NCBI GenBank assembly: GCA_963756575.1
Contig: CAVWOM010000003.1
Location: forward strand, 186,001-250,000
Origin: Palsa-504 sp963756575
GTDB taxonomy: Bacteria > Actinomycetota > Actinomycetes > Streptosporangiales > Streptosporangiaceae
Length of the DNA: 64,000 nucleotides
Reading direction: 5' to 3'
Shown: positions 48,454 through 56,337 of the stretch, one piece after another
Numbering within the stretch: the first letter of the stretch is position 1
Layout of the letters: every line of letters begins with the position of its first letter
Notes under the pieces: model-generated
The model's input: the letters and a program-made list of their open reading frames with translations, nothing else
Told to the model about the DNA's origin: nothing
Database searches by the model: none
Position numbers and translations under genes: made by a program

Positions 48454-49708
48454 TCAGTAAGGGTTGGTGACGTACGAGTTCCTGGGCCGGGAACCTGGTC
48501 AGGATCTCGACGCCGGACGCGCCGACCACGACCTCCTCCTCGATCCGGGCGGCCGACTGGCCGTCGGTGGCCGGGCAGTAGGTCTCCAGCGCGAAGACCA
48601 TGCCTTCCTGGATCTCCACTCGGGGCGTCCAGCGAGGTGAGCCGGGAGATGATCGGGCGCTCGTGCAGCGCGAGGCCGAGTCCGTGCCCGAACAGCAGGC
48701 CGAACGCGGCCTTCTCGTCGGGAAGCCGATCTCCTGCGCGGCTCGGCCAGAGCCGGGCCACCTGGTCGGTCGAGACGCCGGGCTTGATGCATCTCGATGG
48801 CGGCGTCGATCCACTCGCGGGCCTTCTTGTAGGCGTCTTTCTGCGGCTCGGCTGGCGCGGCCGACCGCGAAACAGCGGTAATAGCAGGTCCGGTAGCCGT
48901 TATAGGAGTGCATGATGTCGAAGAAGGCCTGCTCCCCCGGCCTGATCATGCGGTCGGAGAAGTTGTGCGGGTGCGGGTTGCACCGCTCGCCGGAGACCGC
49001 GTTGACCGACTCGACGTCGTCCGAGCCCATCTCGTACAGGCGCTTGTTCGCCAGCGCGACGATCTCGTTCTCCCGTACCCCGGGCTTGAGCGCCTGGGCG
49101 ATGTCGGCGTAGGTACCGTCGACCATGGCGGCGGCGGTGGACAGCAGGGCGATCTCGTCGGCCGACTTGATCTCGCGCGCGTCCAGCATCACCTGCTGGC
49201 CGTCGCGGATGTCTATCTGCTGTTTCTGCAGCTCGAAGAACGTGGGGACCTCGGCGAAGTCGACGCCGACGGGCTCGTCTTCGACGCCGGCCTGGGCGAG
49301 GCGGTCCTTGATCTCGGCGACCTGCTTCGGGGTGAGGCCGGACGCGGGCGGGGCGGCACCGCGCATGGTCGTGTAGGAGGCGATGCAGTTCTCCGGCTCG
49401 AGCCACGGGCAGTACAGCCGGTGGTGCACCGCGGCCGAGCCGAAATCCCAGAGCACCAGCTCGCCGGTCCTGGTGTACAGCGCGTACCGGCACAGCTTGT
49501 CCCGGGTCCACTCGCCGATGGCGACACTGGTCAGGTACCTGATGTTGTTGTTGTCGAAGACGAGCAGCGCGCCCAGGCCGGCCTGCTCCATGGCCCGCGC
49601 CGCCCGCGCGAGGCGGTACTGGCGCAGCCGGGCGAAGTCGATCCGCTCCTCGAAGTCGACATTCATCCGGCCCGGGGCCGGGGCGAGCGGCCGGACGCGA
49701 TCGGGCAT
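48454..49708 (-). CDS. M24 (creatinase/prolidase-fold) family protein, frameshifted near the C-terminus
   Basis: About 415 residues. An N-terminal creatinase-like domain (ARAMEQAGLGALLVFDNNNIRYLTS) precedes the pita-bread domain. Metal-site residues: Asp in FFDIMHSYNGYRTCYYR, His in FGHGLGLALHE, Glu in VFALETYCPA and Glu in RIEEEVVV. The second canonical Asp, eleven residues after the first, is Cys here (RTCYYR for the usual SDxTR), so one metal ligand is missing. Frame changes between about 48850 and 48470; the natural end is probably VTNPY with TGA at 48454. GAGGAG precedes the ATG; the conserved part may start at MNVDFEERIDF. Could be a peptidase, an ectoine/creatine-type amidohydrolase or a non-metal relative. 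Confidence 0.78.
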
Positions 49709-49775
49709 GCAAGCTCCTCTGCTCGGGCAACACCATCCAACGGCTGTGCAGTGAGGCTGTCAAGCCCGTGCAGTG

Positions 49776-49781
49776 TAGGTT
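49776..49781 (+). promoter_or_regulatory. -10 element (TAGGTT) for the XRE-cupin gene
   Basis: TAGGTT ends 6 bases before the ATG at 49788; no Shine-Dalgarno. It lies in the 79-base divergent spacer shared with the M24 gene. Confidence 0.5.
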
Positions 49782-49787
49782 TACCCC

Positions 49788-50399
49788 ATGACGGCTGACC
49801 TCGATCCGGGGGCCGGGCTCGGGCCCCTGGGACTGCGGCTGCGCCGAGGCGCGGGCCGCGCGGCGGCTTTCTGTCCGGGAGCTGGCGCGGCGGGTGGGCT
49901 GCTCGGCCAGCCTGATCTCGCAGATCGAGCGGGGCGTCTCGGTCCCGTCGGTGGGCGTGCTGTACGCGCTGGCGACCGAGCTGGGCAGCTCGCTCGACTA
50001 CCTGCTGTTCGGGTCGGGGAGCTGGTCCGGGCGCGGCGGCGGCACGGCGGCGCGGTCGTACAGCGCGGCGGCGACCGCACGATCATCGACCTGGCCAGCG
50101 GCGTGCGCTGGGAGCGGCTGACCCCGCGCTCCGAGGCCATGACGGACTTCCTCGAGGCGGTCTACTCCCCCGGCGGCCATTCCACCGACGAGCGGCGGCC
50201 GCTACGTCACGACGGGCGCGAGTACGCCCTGATCCTCAGCGGCACGCTAACCGCCAACATCGGCTTCGAGAGCTACGACCTGGAACCGGGCGACTCGATC
50301 GCCTTCGACGCCTCGACGCCGCACGAGTACCTCAACAAGACCGGCGAGGTCGTACGCGCGATCTCGGTGGTCGTGCACAGCGCGCCCGGCCGGGCGTAG
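49788..50399 (+). CDS. XRE-family regulator with C-terminal cupin, two frameshifts
   Basis: About 200 residues. After a start MTADLDPGAGLGPLGLRLR the frame shifts near 49842 (one extra C) into ARRLSVRELARRVGCSASLISQIERGVSVPSVGVLYALATELG, the helix-turn-helix (SASLISQIERGVSVPSV is the core). Near 50060 it shifts back to RTIIDLASGVRWERLTP and the cupin with REYALILSGTLTANIGFESYDLEPGDSIAFDASTPHEY. Regulators of this build (PuuR-like) sense small catabolic ligands through the cupin. Divergent from the M24-aldehyde dehydrogenase pair, it likely controls it. The ATG at 49788 is supported by the -10 element six bases upstream. Confidence 0.83.
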   Translation: MTADLDPGAGLGPLGLRLRRGAGRAAAFCPGAGAAGGLLGQPDLADRAGRLGPVGGRAVRAGDRAGQLARLPAVRVGELVRARRRHGGAVVQRGGDRTIIDLASGVRWERLTPRSEAMTDFLEAVYSPGGHSTDERRPLRHDGREYALILSGTLTANIGFESYDLEPGDSIAFDASTPHEYLNKTGEVVRAISVVVHSAPGRA

Positions 50400-50433
50400 G
50401 CCCGGCCGGGCTTCGTGCTGCCGTCGCGGCCGG

Positions 50434-52580
50434 CTACGGGTAGCTGACCACGTCGCTGGGGACCGTGGGAGGCGGAGTTCACCGCGGCGCCGGTGCCGTT
50501 GATGACCGAGTTGATGCTGCCGGACCCGTTCAGGAACTGGGTGAAGATGTCGTGGAACTGGACGCCGGAGGTCTTGGGGGCCTGGAAGGCCATGGCGTCC
50601 TGGATGTCCACGCCCTGGTTGAAGAACGAGTAGCTGCCCAGGCCGTAGCCCTGGAACGTCTTGACGTCGGGCTGACCACGAAGGCGGGGTAGCCGTCCTG
50701 GGTCGGGCGTTGCCATCCAGGCGGACTGGCTGGGCACGTCGTAGGGCAGCTCGTTCTGGAAGAAGATGTCGGTGCCGCCCTGGCCGCTCCAGACCACCTC
50801 GTTCTTCTGGTAATGCTCCACGGCCAGGCCGTAGGCGGTCACGTTGGTGCCGGTCACGACGAGGCCGGTGGCGCCGGTGTTCTGGGTCCAGCCCACGGCG
50901 TTGCCGTGGTCGGCGCGCCAGGCCCAGACGTCATCGATGATCGAGTTCGACGCGTTGTCGAGCAGGCTGACGGTCGCGCGAGGTCGGGGTGGTCTCGGCT
51001 CCGCCGATGCGGAAGTAGACGTCCTGGATGAGGTCGGGGTTACTGCCGCCGCTGCCCCGGGCGACCCGACCGAGAGCAGGACCGGCGAGTTGACCGGGCC
51101 GGCGTCGATGATCAGGCCGGACAGCTTCACGCCGCTGTTCGGCGTCACGACCATGGCCGCGTTGCCGCGCTGGGGCACCAGGGTGGCCAGGCCGAGGCCC
51201 AGCACGACGGTGCCGGGGCGGCTGATCGCGATGGACTGGCTCAGGTTGTACACGCCGGGGGTGAGGAGGAGGTCCTTGCCCAGGAGCACGGCGCCGTCGA
51301 TGGCCGCGACGGACGTGGACGGGCTGGCCACGAAGAACGTCGACAGCGGCAGCGAGGTGCCGGCCTCCTGCCGCCCGCCCAGGACGGGCCGGACGAGCCG
51401 TGCTGGACCGCCGGGACGAAGACGCGGTAGCTGCCGCTCGAGTCGGTGTACAGGAAGGGCTCTTCCTCGGTCACGGGGCTGGCCGACAGCACCGTGTTCT
51501 GCTCGCACTGGCCGGTGAAGACCTGCGCCGGGAGCGCCCTGAACGCCGGAGTAGACCATGTTCCACAGGCCCTTCGGGCAGCCGGCCGCGCCGCCGATGG
51601 CGCTGTTGCGGACCATGTACTGCTGGTTGCCGTTGAACTCGAGCGTGCCGCTCACCTTGCTGTCGGCGATGAAGCCGCCGCTGGCGAAGTTGTTGTTCGC
51701 GCAGTAGTCCTGGAAGACGACGCTGCCGTTGATGATGGCGCGCCTGATGGGCGCGGCCTGGGAAGCCGACCAGATCTCGGCGGTATTGGCGCAGCCCGCG
51801 CCGAACGCGTCCTGGACCGGCGGCGCGTAGTCCGGGGTCGAGCTCGGCAGGTCCACGTTGAGGGTCAGGTTGGACAGCGAACGCCAGAAGTTGTCGTCGG
51901 AATTGCAATCCTGCGTTCCCGCGGTGCACAGGTTGTTGAACACGTCGATGGCGCCGTTGACGACGGTGTCCTGCGGCATCGACCCCAGGCCCGCGACCTG
52001 GGTGTAGTAGCCGACCTGGAAGACCAGCGGGTTGCCGGACGACCCGTAGGTGCCGGGCCGGAACAGGACGGCGTAGCGCTGGCTGCTGAACTGGCGGCCA
52101 CCGGGACCTGCTGGGTCGCGATGGCGTTGAGGTCGTTCTGGATCGCCGCCTGGCTCATGGCGGGGGTGAAGACGCAGACGTTGGGTCCGAACGCGGCCAC
52201 GTTCGCGTCCGGGCAGAGCGACGCGGCGGTAGCGGCGGCCGGGGCGGCCGGGGCGCCGTGGACGCCTGGGCGGCCGGGGACGCCGCGGCGAACCCGGCTC
52301 CGGCCAGGAGGGCCGCGACCGCTAGAGCCCGGGTAGCGAGGGTCCTGGTGGCGGAGGCCCTGGCTCCGGTCGCGGGGGCTCCGGTGGCCGGGGCTCCGGC
52401 GTTGGCGGGGGCTCCGGCGTTGGCGGGAGCTCCGGCGTTGGCGGGAGCTCCGGCGTTGGCGGGAGCTCCGGCGTTGGCGGGAGCTCCGGCGTTGGCGGGA
52501 GCCCCGGCGGCGGAGGCTCCGCCGGGACGGGCGGGGCGCCGCCGCCAGCGGACAGTAAAACTTCTGGTGATCGGTCTCAT
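50434..52580 (-). pseudogene. Secreted right-handed beta-helix (GH55/pectin-lyase-like) protein, frameshifted
   Basis: About 715 residues if repaired. Residues 1-70 contain six GAPANA hexapeptides before a signal-peptide core (ALAVAALLAGAGFAAASPAAQA). The mature part shows NVAAFGPNVCVFTPAMSQAAIQ, VVNGAIDVFNNLCTAGTQDCNSDDNFWRSLSNLTL, GGFIADSKVSGTLEFNG, VLLGKDLLLTPGVYNLSQSI, AWRADHGNAVGWTQNTGA and AVEHYQKNEVVWSGQGGTDIFFQNELPYD. Relatives are often called adenylyl cyclase in databases, but the sequence is a beta-helix with GH55-like features. Likely an extracellular polysaccharide-active or binding protein. Frame breaks near 52230, 52080, 51560, 51380, 50990, 50680 and 50450; the probable end is VVSYP with TAG at 50434. 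Confidence 0.72.
52391..52498. repeat. 18-base tandem repeat, six units
   Basis: Units of GGAGCTCCGGCGTTGGCG type starting at 52391, 52409, 52427, 52445, 52463 and 52481, with degenerate flanking units. They encode the GAPANA hexapeptides ahead of the signal peptide of the beta-helix protein. There are no spacers, so it is not a CRISPR. Confidence 0.85.
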
Positions 52581-53574
52581 CAGTGTTACCTTTGCTTCTC
52601 AGCCCTTTACGGGCCTCCCCCCAGCGTGACTTTGTGTGATCGGCGCCTGCGCACCAATAGCGATATTGATACCGGCCACGGGATAGCAGGTCGGGAAGCC
52701 ACCAGGCCGTCCCTGAGCAAAGGGGATCTGCATGCCGTTTCCCCGCGGATATCCGGAAACGAAATCGGCACTTAACTTAGCGGTGACGTTGTTAACGCGC
52801 CATAAACATCATTGCCCGGCCATCAAAAATCAGTGAACGAACGATGTCGACTTTCTTTCACCGTTTACACGAATGGGACCAGGGCCATCCGATAGCCGCC
52901 CAACCGGGATCTGGCGGGACGCGAGGGGGCGGCGTGACGCACGAGAAGGAAGCTTCGTGTTCTCCGGGCTCCGATGCGGGTCGGTGGCACACCGGGTGCG
53001 TAAGACGGGCTGTTGCGGGATCGTGCTGTCCCGCGTTCGTGCCGCCGCGGCGTGGCCGGTGTGGCGCACGGGGTCCTTCTGGTCCCCGCAGGCCCGTGAG
53101 GCGCCGTCCCGCCCCGCACCGGGCCGGATAGCGCGGTTGATCCGGGCTATGCGGTTGATCTGGTGCGCTGCAGTCCCCCGGATCGACCACACAACCCGGA
53201 TCGGCCACGTTAACTTCCACCTGGACGGACAGGTTTGCGATTTGCGTGGCGGATGATGCTTCCGTGACCGGCGGGGCATGGCGCCGGACGGCCGGGGGCC
53301 CGGACCGTCCGCACCGGCACCCGAGCCGCCAATCCTGCAACAGCCCGAAGAGCGTGCGCTGTGGCACACCGAGCCCGGATGGGAGCACCCAGTTCCTAGG
53401 CGGGGCGGGGGCGGGCGGCGGCTATCTTCGCCGCACGGGCGGCTATGACGGGATGCGAGAGCACAGTGTGACGTGCGGGAATGAAGTTTCGCGGCTCCGG
53501 CTCCCGGTTACGGACCCGGTGGCACATCGGGGCACCTAGAGCAGCACCGGTGGCACACCGGGTACGTAAGAGCG
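52581..53574. repeat. Gene-free repeat island (left part)
   Basis: No convincing gene in any frame. GGTGGCACACCGGGTGCGTA-type words (23 bases, one mismatch) occur at 52983-53005 and 53549-53571, with a diverged copy at 53518-53540. A 37-base sequence at 53348-53384 recurs with one mismatch at 53883-53919, each followed by a G-rich tail. The spacer immediately before 52640 holds the 5' region of the beta-helix gene. Confidence 0.6.
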
Positions 53575-53879
53575 CAATGCCAGGAACTTAGGGAGCTCTG
53601 TACGGCTCCTTACGGAGCGGTGCGGCCGGTCAGGGCAGTGCGTCGCGGGCGGAGTGATGCCGGGGAGCGGCCCGGGCGCACTCCGCTTGCGATGGCACGG
53701 CCTCGGCATCCCGGCCGCGCCGCAGCACGCCCGCCGTATCCCGGCATGTCTCAACATGAGGTTGAGGCATACCGGGCGCGGGTCATGATCATGGGCATTT
53801 CCGGCGGGTAATCGACCGGAAATGCCCATGATCATGGAACGGCACGGCGCGACGACGCCCGCTTAAGTTCCTGGCATTG
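53575..53879. mobile_element. MITE-like element (305 bp) with inverted ends and 9-bp flanking direct repeat
   Basis: Perfect 16-base terminal inverted repeats CAATGCCAGGAACTTA (53575-53590) and its complement (53864-53879). They are flanked by the direct repeat GTAAGAGCG (53566-53574 and 53881-53889), one base off the right end. No transposase and no gene inside. The interior holds a hairpin with two 21-base perfect arms (53784-53804 and 53816-53836) and a smaller one (CTCAAC/GTTGAG, 53750-53766). Structure fits a non-autonomous transposon; no second copy is in the window. Confidence 0.6.
53784..53836. repeat. Long perfect palindrome, 21-bp arms
   Basis: Arms 53784-53804 and 53816-53836 are exact reverse complements (left arm begins CATGATCATGGGC), loop 11 bases. 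It lies inside the MITE-like element. Confidence 0.8.
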
Positions 53880-53990
53880 GGTAAGAGCGTGCGCTGTGGC
53901 ACATCGAGCCCGGATGGGACCGCCCATTTCCCCGGACGGGGCGGGGACGGGGATGCGCGGCGGGGGCGGGGATGCGGGCGGGAGTGAGGA

Positions 53991-54530
53991 TTAGGGGGAG
54001 GCTGGTGGGGTGGGGAGGAGGATGGCCATGGTGAGTTCGTCGATGAACTGGCCGTCGACGAGGAGGCACTCGGAGCGGCGGCCTTCGACGGAGAAGCCCA
54101 TGCGCTCGTAGAGGCGGATGGCGCGGGTGTTGTGGGCCATCACGGTGAGCTCCAGGCGGTGCAGCCCGCGGGTGTCGGCCCAGGCCGTGGCCTGGCGCAG
54201 CAGTTCGGTGCCGATTCCCCGGCCGGCGGCGTGGGCCAGGACGCCGATCACCACGTAGGCGGTGGCCCGGCTGCGGCGCAGCGAGCCACCGGTCAGCTGG
54301 ACGTAGCCGACCGGCTGGTCCGCGAGCTCAGCCAGCAGGACGACGGAGTTCGCCGACCGGGCCAGGCTCGCGAGTTCGGCCGCTAGGTCCTGGACCGGGC
54401 TGTCGCGCTCGCCCGGCTCGTACATCATGAAGGCGGTCTCGCGGTCCAGCTGGCGCTTCAGCTCGAGCAGGGCCGCGGCGTCGTACGGCCGGGCGGCCCG
54501 GATCCGGGCCGGGTCGGCTTCCGCGCCCAT
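53991..54530 (-). CDS. GNAT-family N-acetyltransferase
   Basis: Product of 179 residues with one GNAT domain. Strand four/acetyl-CoA loop is AYVVIGVLAHAAGRGIGTELLRQATAWA, with R-x-x-G-x-G as RGIGTE. The following HRLELTVMAHNTRAIRLYERMGFSVEGRR is the conserved end of RimI/RimL-like enzymes. The acceptor (amine, amino acid or protein N-terminus) cannot be assigned. It lies 64 bases downstream of the alpha/beta-hydrolase gene in the same direction and may be co-transcribed. The Shine-Dalgarno is weak. Confidence 0.9.
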   Translation of the reverse strand: MGAEADPARIRAARPYDAAALLELKRQLDRETAFMMYEPGERDSPVQDLAAELASLARSANSVVLLAELADQPVGYVQLTGGSLRRSRATAYVVIGVLAHAAGRGIGTELLRQATAWADTRGLHRLELTVMAHNTRAIRLYERMGFSVEGRRSECLLVDGQFIDELTMAILLPTPPASP

Positions 54531-54594
54531 CGGCGGTCAGGCGGCGGCGTTCGGGGTCGGCTCGGAGGGGGCCTCTGCGGGGCGTGCGGGGTCC

Positions 54595-55389
54595 TCACCG
54601 GTCGCGGTGACCTCGCCGCTCGCCGCTGTCGTCTGGCCCGCGCGCCACGGCCGCCTGGATCCAGCGGCCGATACGGTCGATGAGGCCCTGGCCGCACGAG
54701 GCCTCGGCGTGGCCCATGCCCGGCATGAGCCATAGCTCCTTGGGTTCCTCGGCCGCCATGTACAGCTGGCGGGCGTGCTCGGGCGGGAAGTAGTGGTCCT
54801 TGTCGCCGTGCACGATCAGCAGCGGCACCGGCGAGATCTTCGCGGCCGCCTCGGCCGGCGGGACCGGGACCAGCTTCCAGCCTTCCGGGCTGATCCTGGT
54901 CTTGAGCCAGCGCCGGGTGACGAACCGGCCGACCCGGTGCTCCACCGCGAAATGGACGCGCCGCATGGATTCGGTGCCGCGGTAGTACCAGCGGCCCGGG
55001 CCGCTGACCGACACGACCGCGTCCACGCCGCCGACCAGGCCGGCGTGGCGCAGGGCGATGGAGGCGCCCATGGAGAAGCCGACCGCGGCGACCCGCCGGT
55101 AGCCGAGCTGGCGGGCCCAGCGGACCACCACGTCGAGGTCGTTGATCTCGCGGTCGCCCAGCGTGGACAGGCCGCCGGAGCGACCGTGGCCGCGGAAGTC
55201 GAAGCTGAACACGCCGGCGACCTGGTTGAGCCGGTTGGCGATGCGCCAGACGTTGGGCCGCTGCCAGGACAGCGTGAAACCGTGCGCGACGACGATCGCG
55301 AGGTCCTTGCTACCCGGCAGGTGGATGGCGTCGATCGGGACGCCGTCGTCGGTGACCAGGGTCGTTGCCGTCACGACGGGTTTGGTCAT
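54595..55389 (-). CDS. Alpha/beta hydrolase
   Basis: Product of 264 residues from the ATG at 55389 (GGGAG eight bases before it); sequence upstream in the same frame is not conserved. Motifs: VVAHGFTLSW (oxyanion region), FDFRGHGRSGG, nucleophile GFSMGAS (Ser about residue 108), Asp in VHGDKDHYFPPEHA and His in GMGHAE. No signal peptide, so cytoplasmic. Looks like an esterase/acyl hydrolase or serine aminopeptidase-like lipase; substrate unknown. The last 15 residues are charged and poorly conserved. Divergent from the cyclase operon. Confidence 0.9.
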   Translation of the reverse strand: MTKPVVTATTLVTDDGVPIDAIHLPGSKDLAIVVAHGFTLSWQRPNVWRIANRLNQVAGVFSFDFRGHGRSGGLSTLGDREINDLDVVVRWARQLGYRRVAAVGFSMGASIALRHAGLVGGVDAVVSVSGPGRWYYRGTESMRRVHFAVEHRVGRFVTRRWLKTRISPEGWKLVPVPPAEAAAKISPVPLLIVHGDKDHYFPPEHARQLYMAAEEPKELWLMPGMGHAEASCGQGLIDRIGRWIQAAVARGPDDSGERRGHRDR

Positions 55390-55561
55390 GCGCTTGCTCC
55401 CGGGGTTCACGGGTGATCGGACGCGGGCCTTCCCCACCAGTAACGACGGCGGGAACCGGATCAATCCTGCTCCTCGGCCAGATTGGCGCAGGGACTAGCC
55501 GGCCGGGGCGCCGATAGGGAAAGCTTCGGGTAGCTGCCATGAACGTTATGAAAGGAGCATC

Positions 55562-56335
55562 ATGTCCGTGCTGCAGGCCCTGACCGACGCCATCCGTGAT
55601 CGCTCCGTCGAGGTGATCGATCTCACCGCGCCGCTGAGCGCGCAGACGCCGATCCTCCAGCTGCCCGAGCCGTTCGGCAACACCGTCCGGTTCGGGCTGA
55701 CCGAGATCAGCCGCTACGACGAGCGCGGGCCCGCCTGGTACTGGAACGACATCGTGACCGGCGAGCACACCGGTACCCACTTCGACGCCCCGGTGCACTG
55801 GGTGACCGGCAAGGACGGCGAGGACGTGGCCCAGGTCCCGGTTTCCCGGCTGATCGCCCCGGCGGCCGTGCTCGACTTCAGCGCCGAGGCGGCCGCCGAC
55901 CCGGACTTCCTGCTCGAGATCGAGCACGTCAAGCAGTGGGAGGCCGAGCACGGCCCGCTGCCCGAGGGCTGGCTGCTGTACCGGACCGGCTGGGACGCGC
56001 GGTCGGCCGACCAGGCCGCGTTCCTGAACGCGAACGAGACCGGCCCGCACACGCCGGGCATCAGCGTGTCCTGCGCGAAGTGGCTGGCCGAGGAGTCGCC
56101 GATCCTCGGGCTCGGCACCGAGACCGTCGGCACCGACGCGGGCGCGGCCCACTCGTTCGACCCGCCGTTCCCGTGTCACTCGTCCCTGCTCGGGGCGGGC
56201 AAGTACGGCCTGACGCAGCTGCAGAACCTGGCCCGGCTGCCGGTGACCGGCACCGTCGTGATCGCGGGGCCGCTGCCCATCGTCAGCGGCTCGGGGTCCC
56301 CGTGCCGGGCGCTGGCGCTGGTCGAGCGTTCCTGA
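55562..56335 (+). CDS. Cyclase-family (kynurenine-formamidase-like) metal hydrolase
   Basis: Product of 257 residues. The metal-binding signature GEHTGTHFDAPVHW (His-x-Gly-Thr-His-x-Asp-Ala-Pro-x-His) is near residue 65, followed later by PHTPGISVSCAKWLAE and TVVIAGPLPIVSGSGSPCRALAL (the GPLPIVSGSGSPCRALAL end is typical). Enzymes of this fold hydrolyse formamides, lactones or cyclic diketones. AAGGAG five bases upstream makes the ATG certain. The gene for the TPP enzyme starts 2 bases after its stop, so the two act together, probably in degrading a cyclic or aromatic compound via a keto acid. Confidence 0.9.
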   Translation: MSVLQALTDAIRDRSVEVIDLTAPLSAQTPILQLPEPFGNTVRFGLTEISRYDERGPAWYWNDIVTGEHTGTHFDAPVHWVTGKDGEDVAQVPVSRLIAPAAVLDFSAEAAADPDFLLEIEHVKQWEAEHGPLPEGWLLYRTGWDARSADQAAFLNANETGPHTPGISVSCAKWLAEESPILGLGTETVGTDAGAAHSFDPPFPCHSSLLGAGKYGLTQLQNLARLPVTGTVVIAGPLPIVSGSGSPCRALALVERS

Positions 56336-56337
56336 GC

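Noticed and set aside
48454..49708. DMSP lyase DddP as the identity of the M24 protein
   Set aside because: DddP keeps the second metal Asp that is Cys here, and the sequence around the active site differs; the general M24 call is safer.
52391..52498. Regular 18-base repeats that could suggest a CRISPR array
   Set aside because: Units abut without spacers and translate to a hexapeptide in frame with a signal peptide; no cas genes in the window.
23500..52580. Programmed ribosomal frameshifting as an explanation for the split genes
   Set aside because: Too many events in unrelated genes, mixed contexts, no common slippery site; several are explained by one extra base.
50434..52580. Adenylyl cyclase annotation commonly attached to relatives of this protein
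   Set aside because: No cyclase catalytic motif; the repeats and GH55-like segments indicate a secreted beta-helix protein.
55936..56337. An upstream extension of the ThDP enzyme frame
   Set aside because: The extension overlaps the whole second half of the cyclase gene in another frame and is not conserved-looking; the ATG at 56338 is two bases after the cyclase stop.
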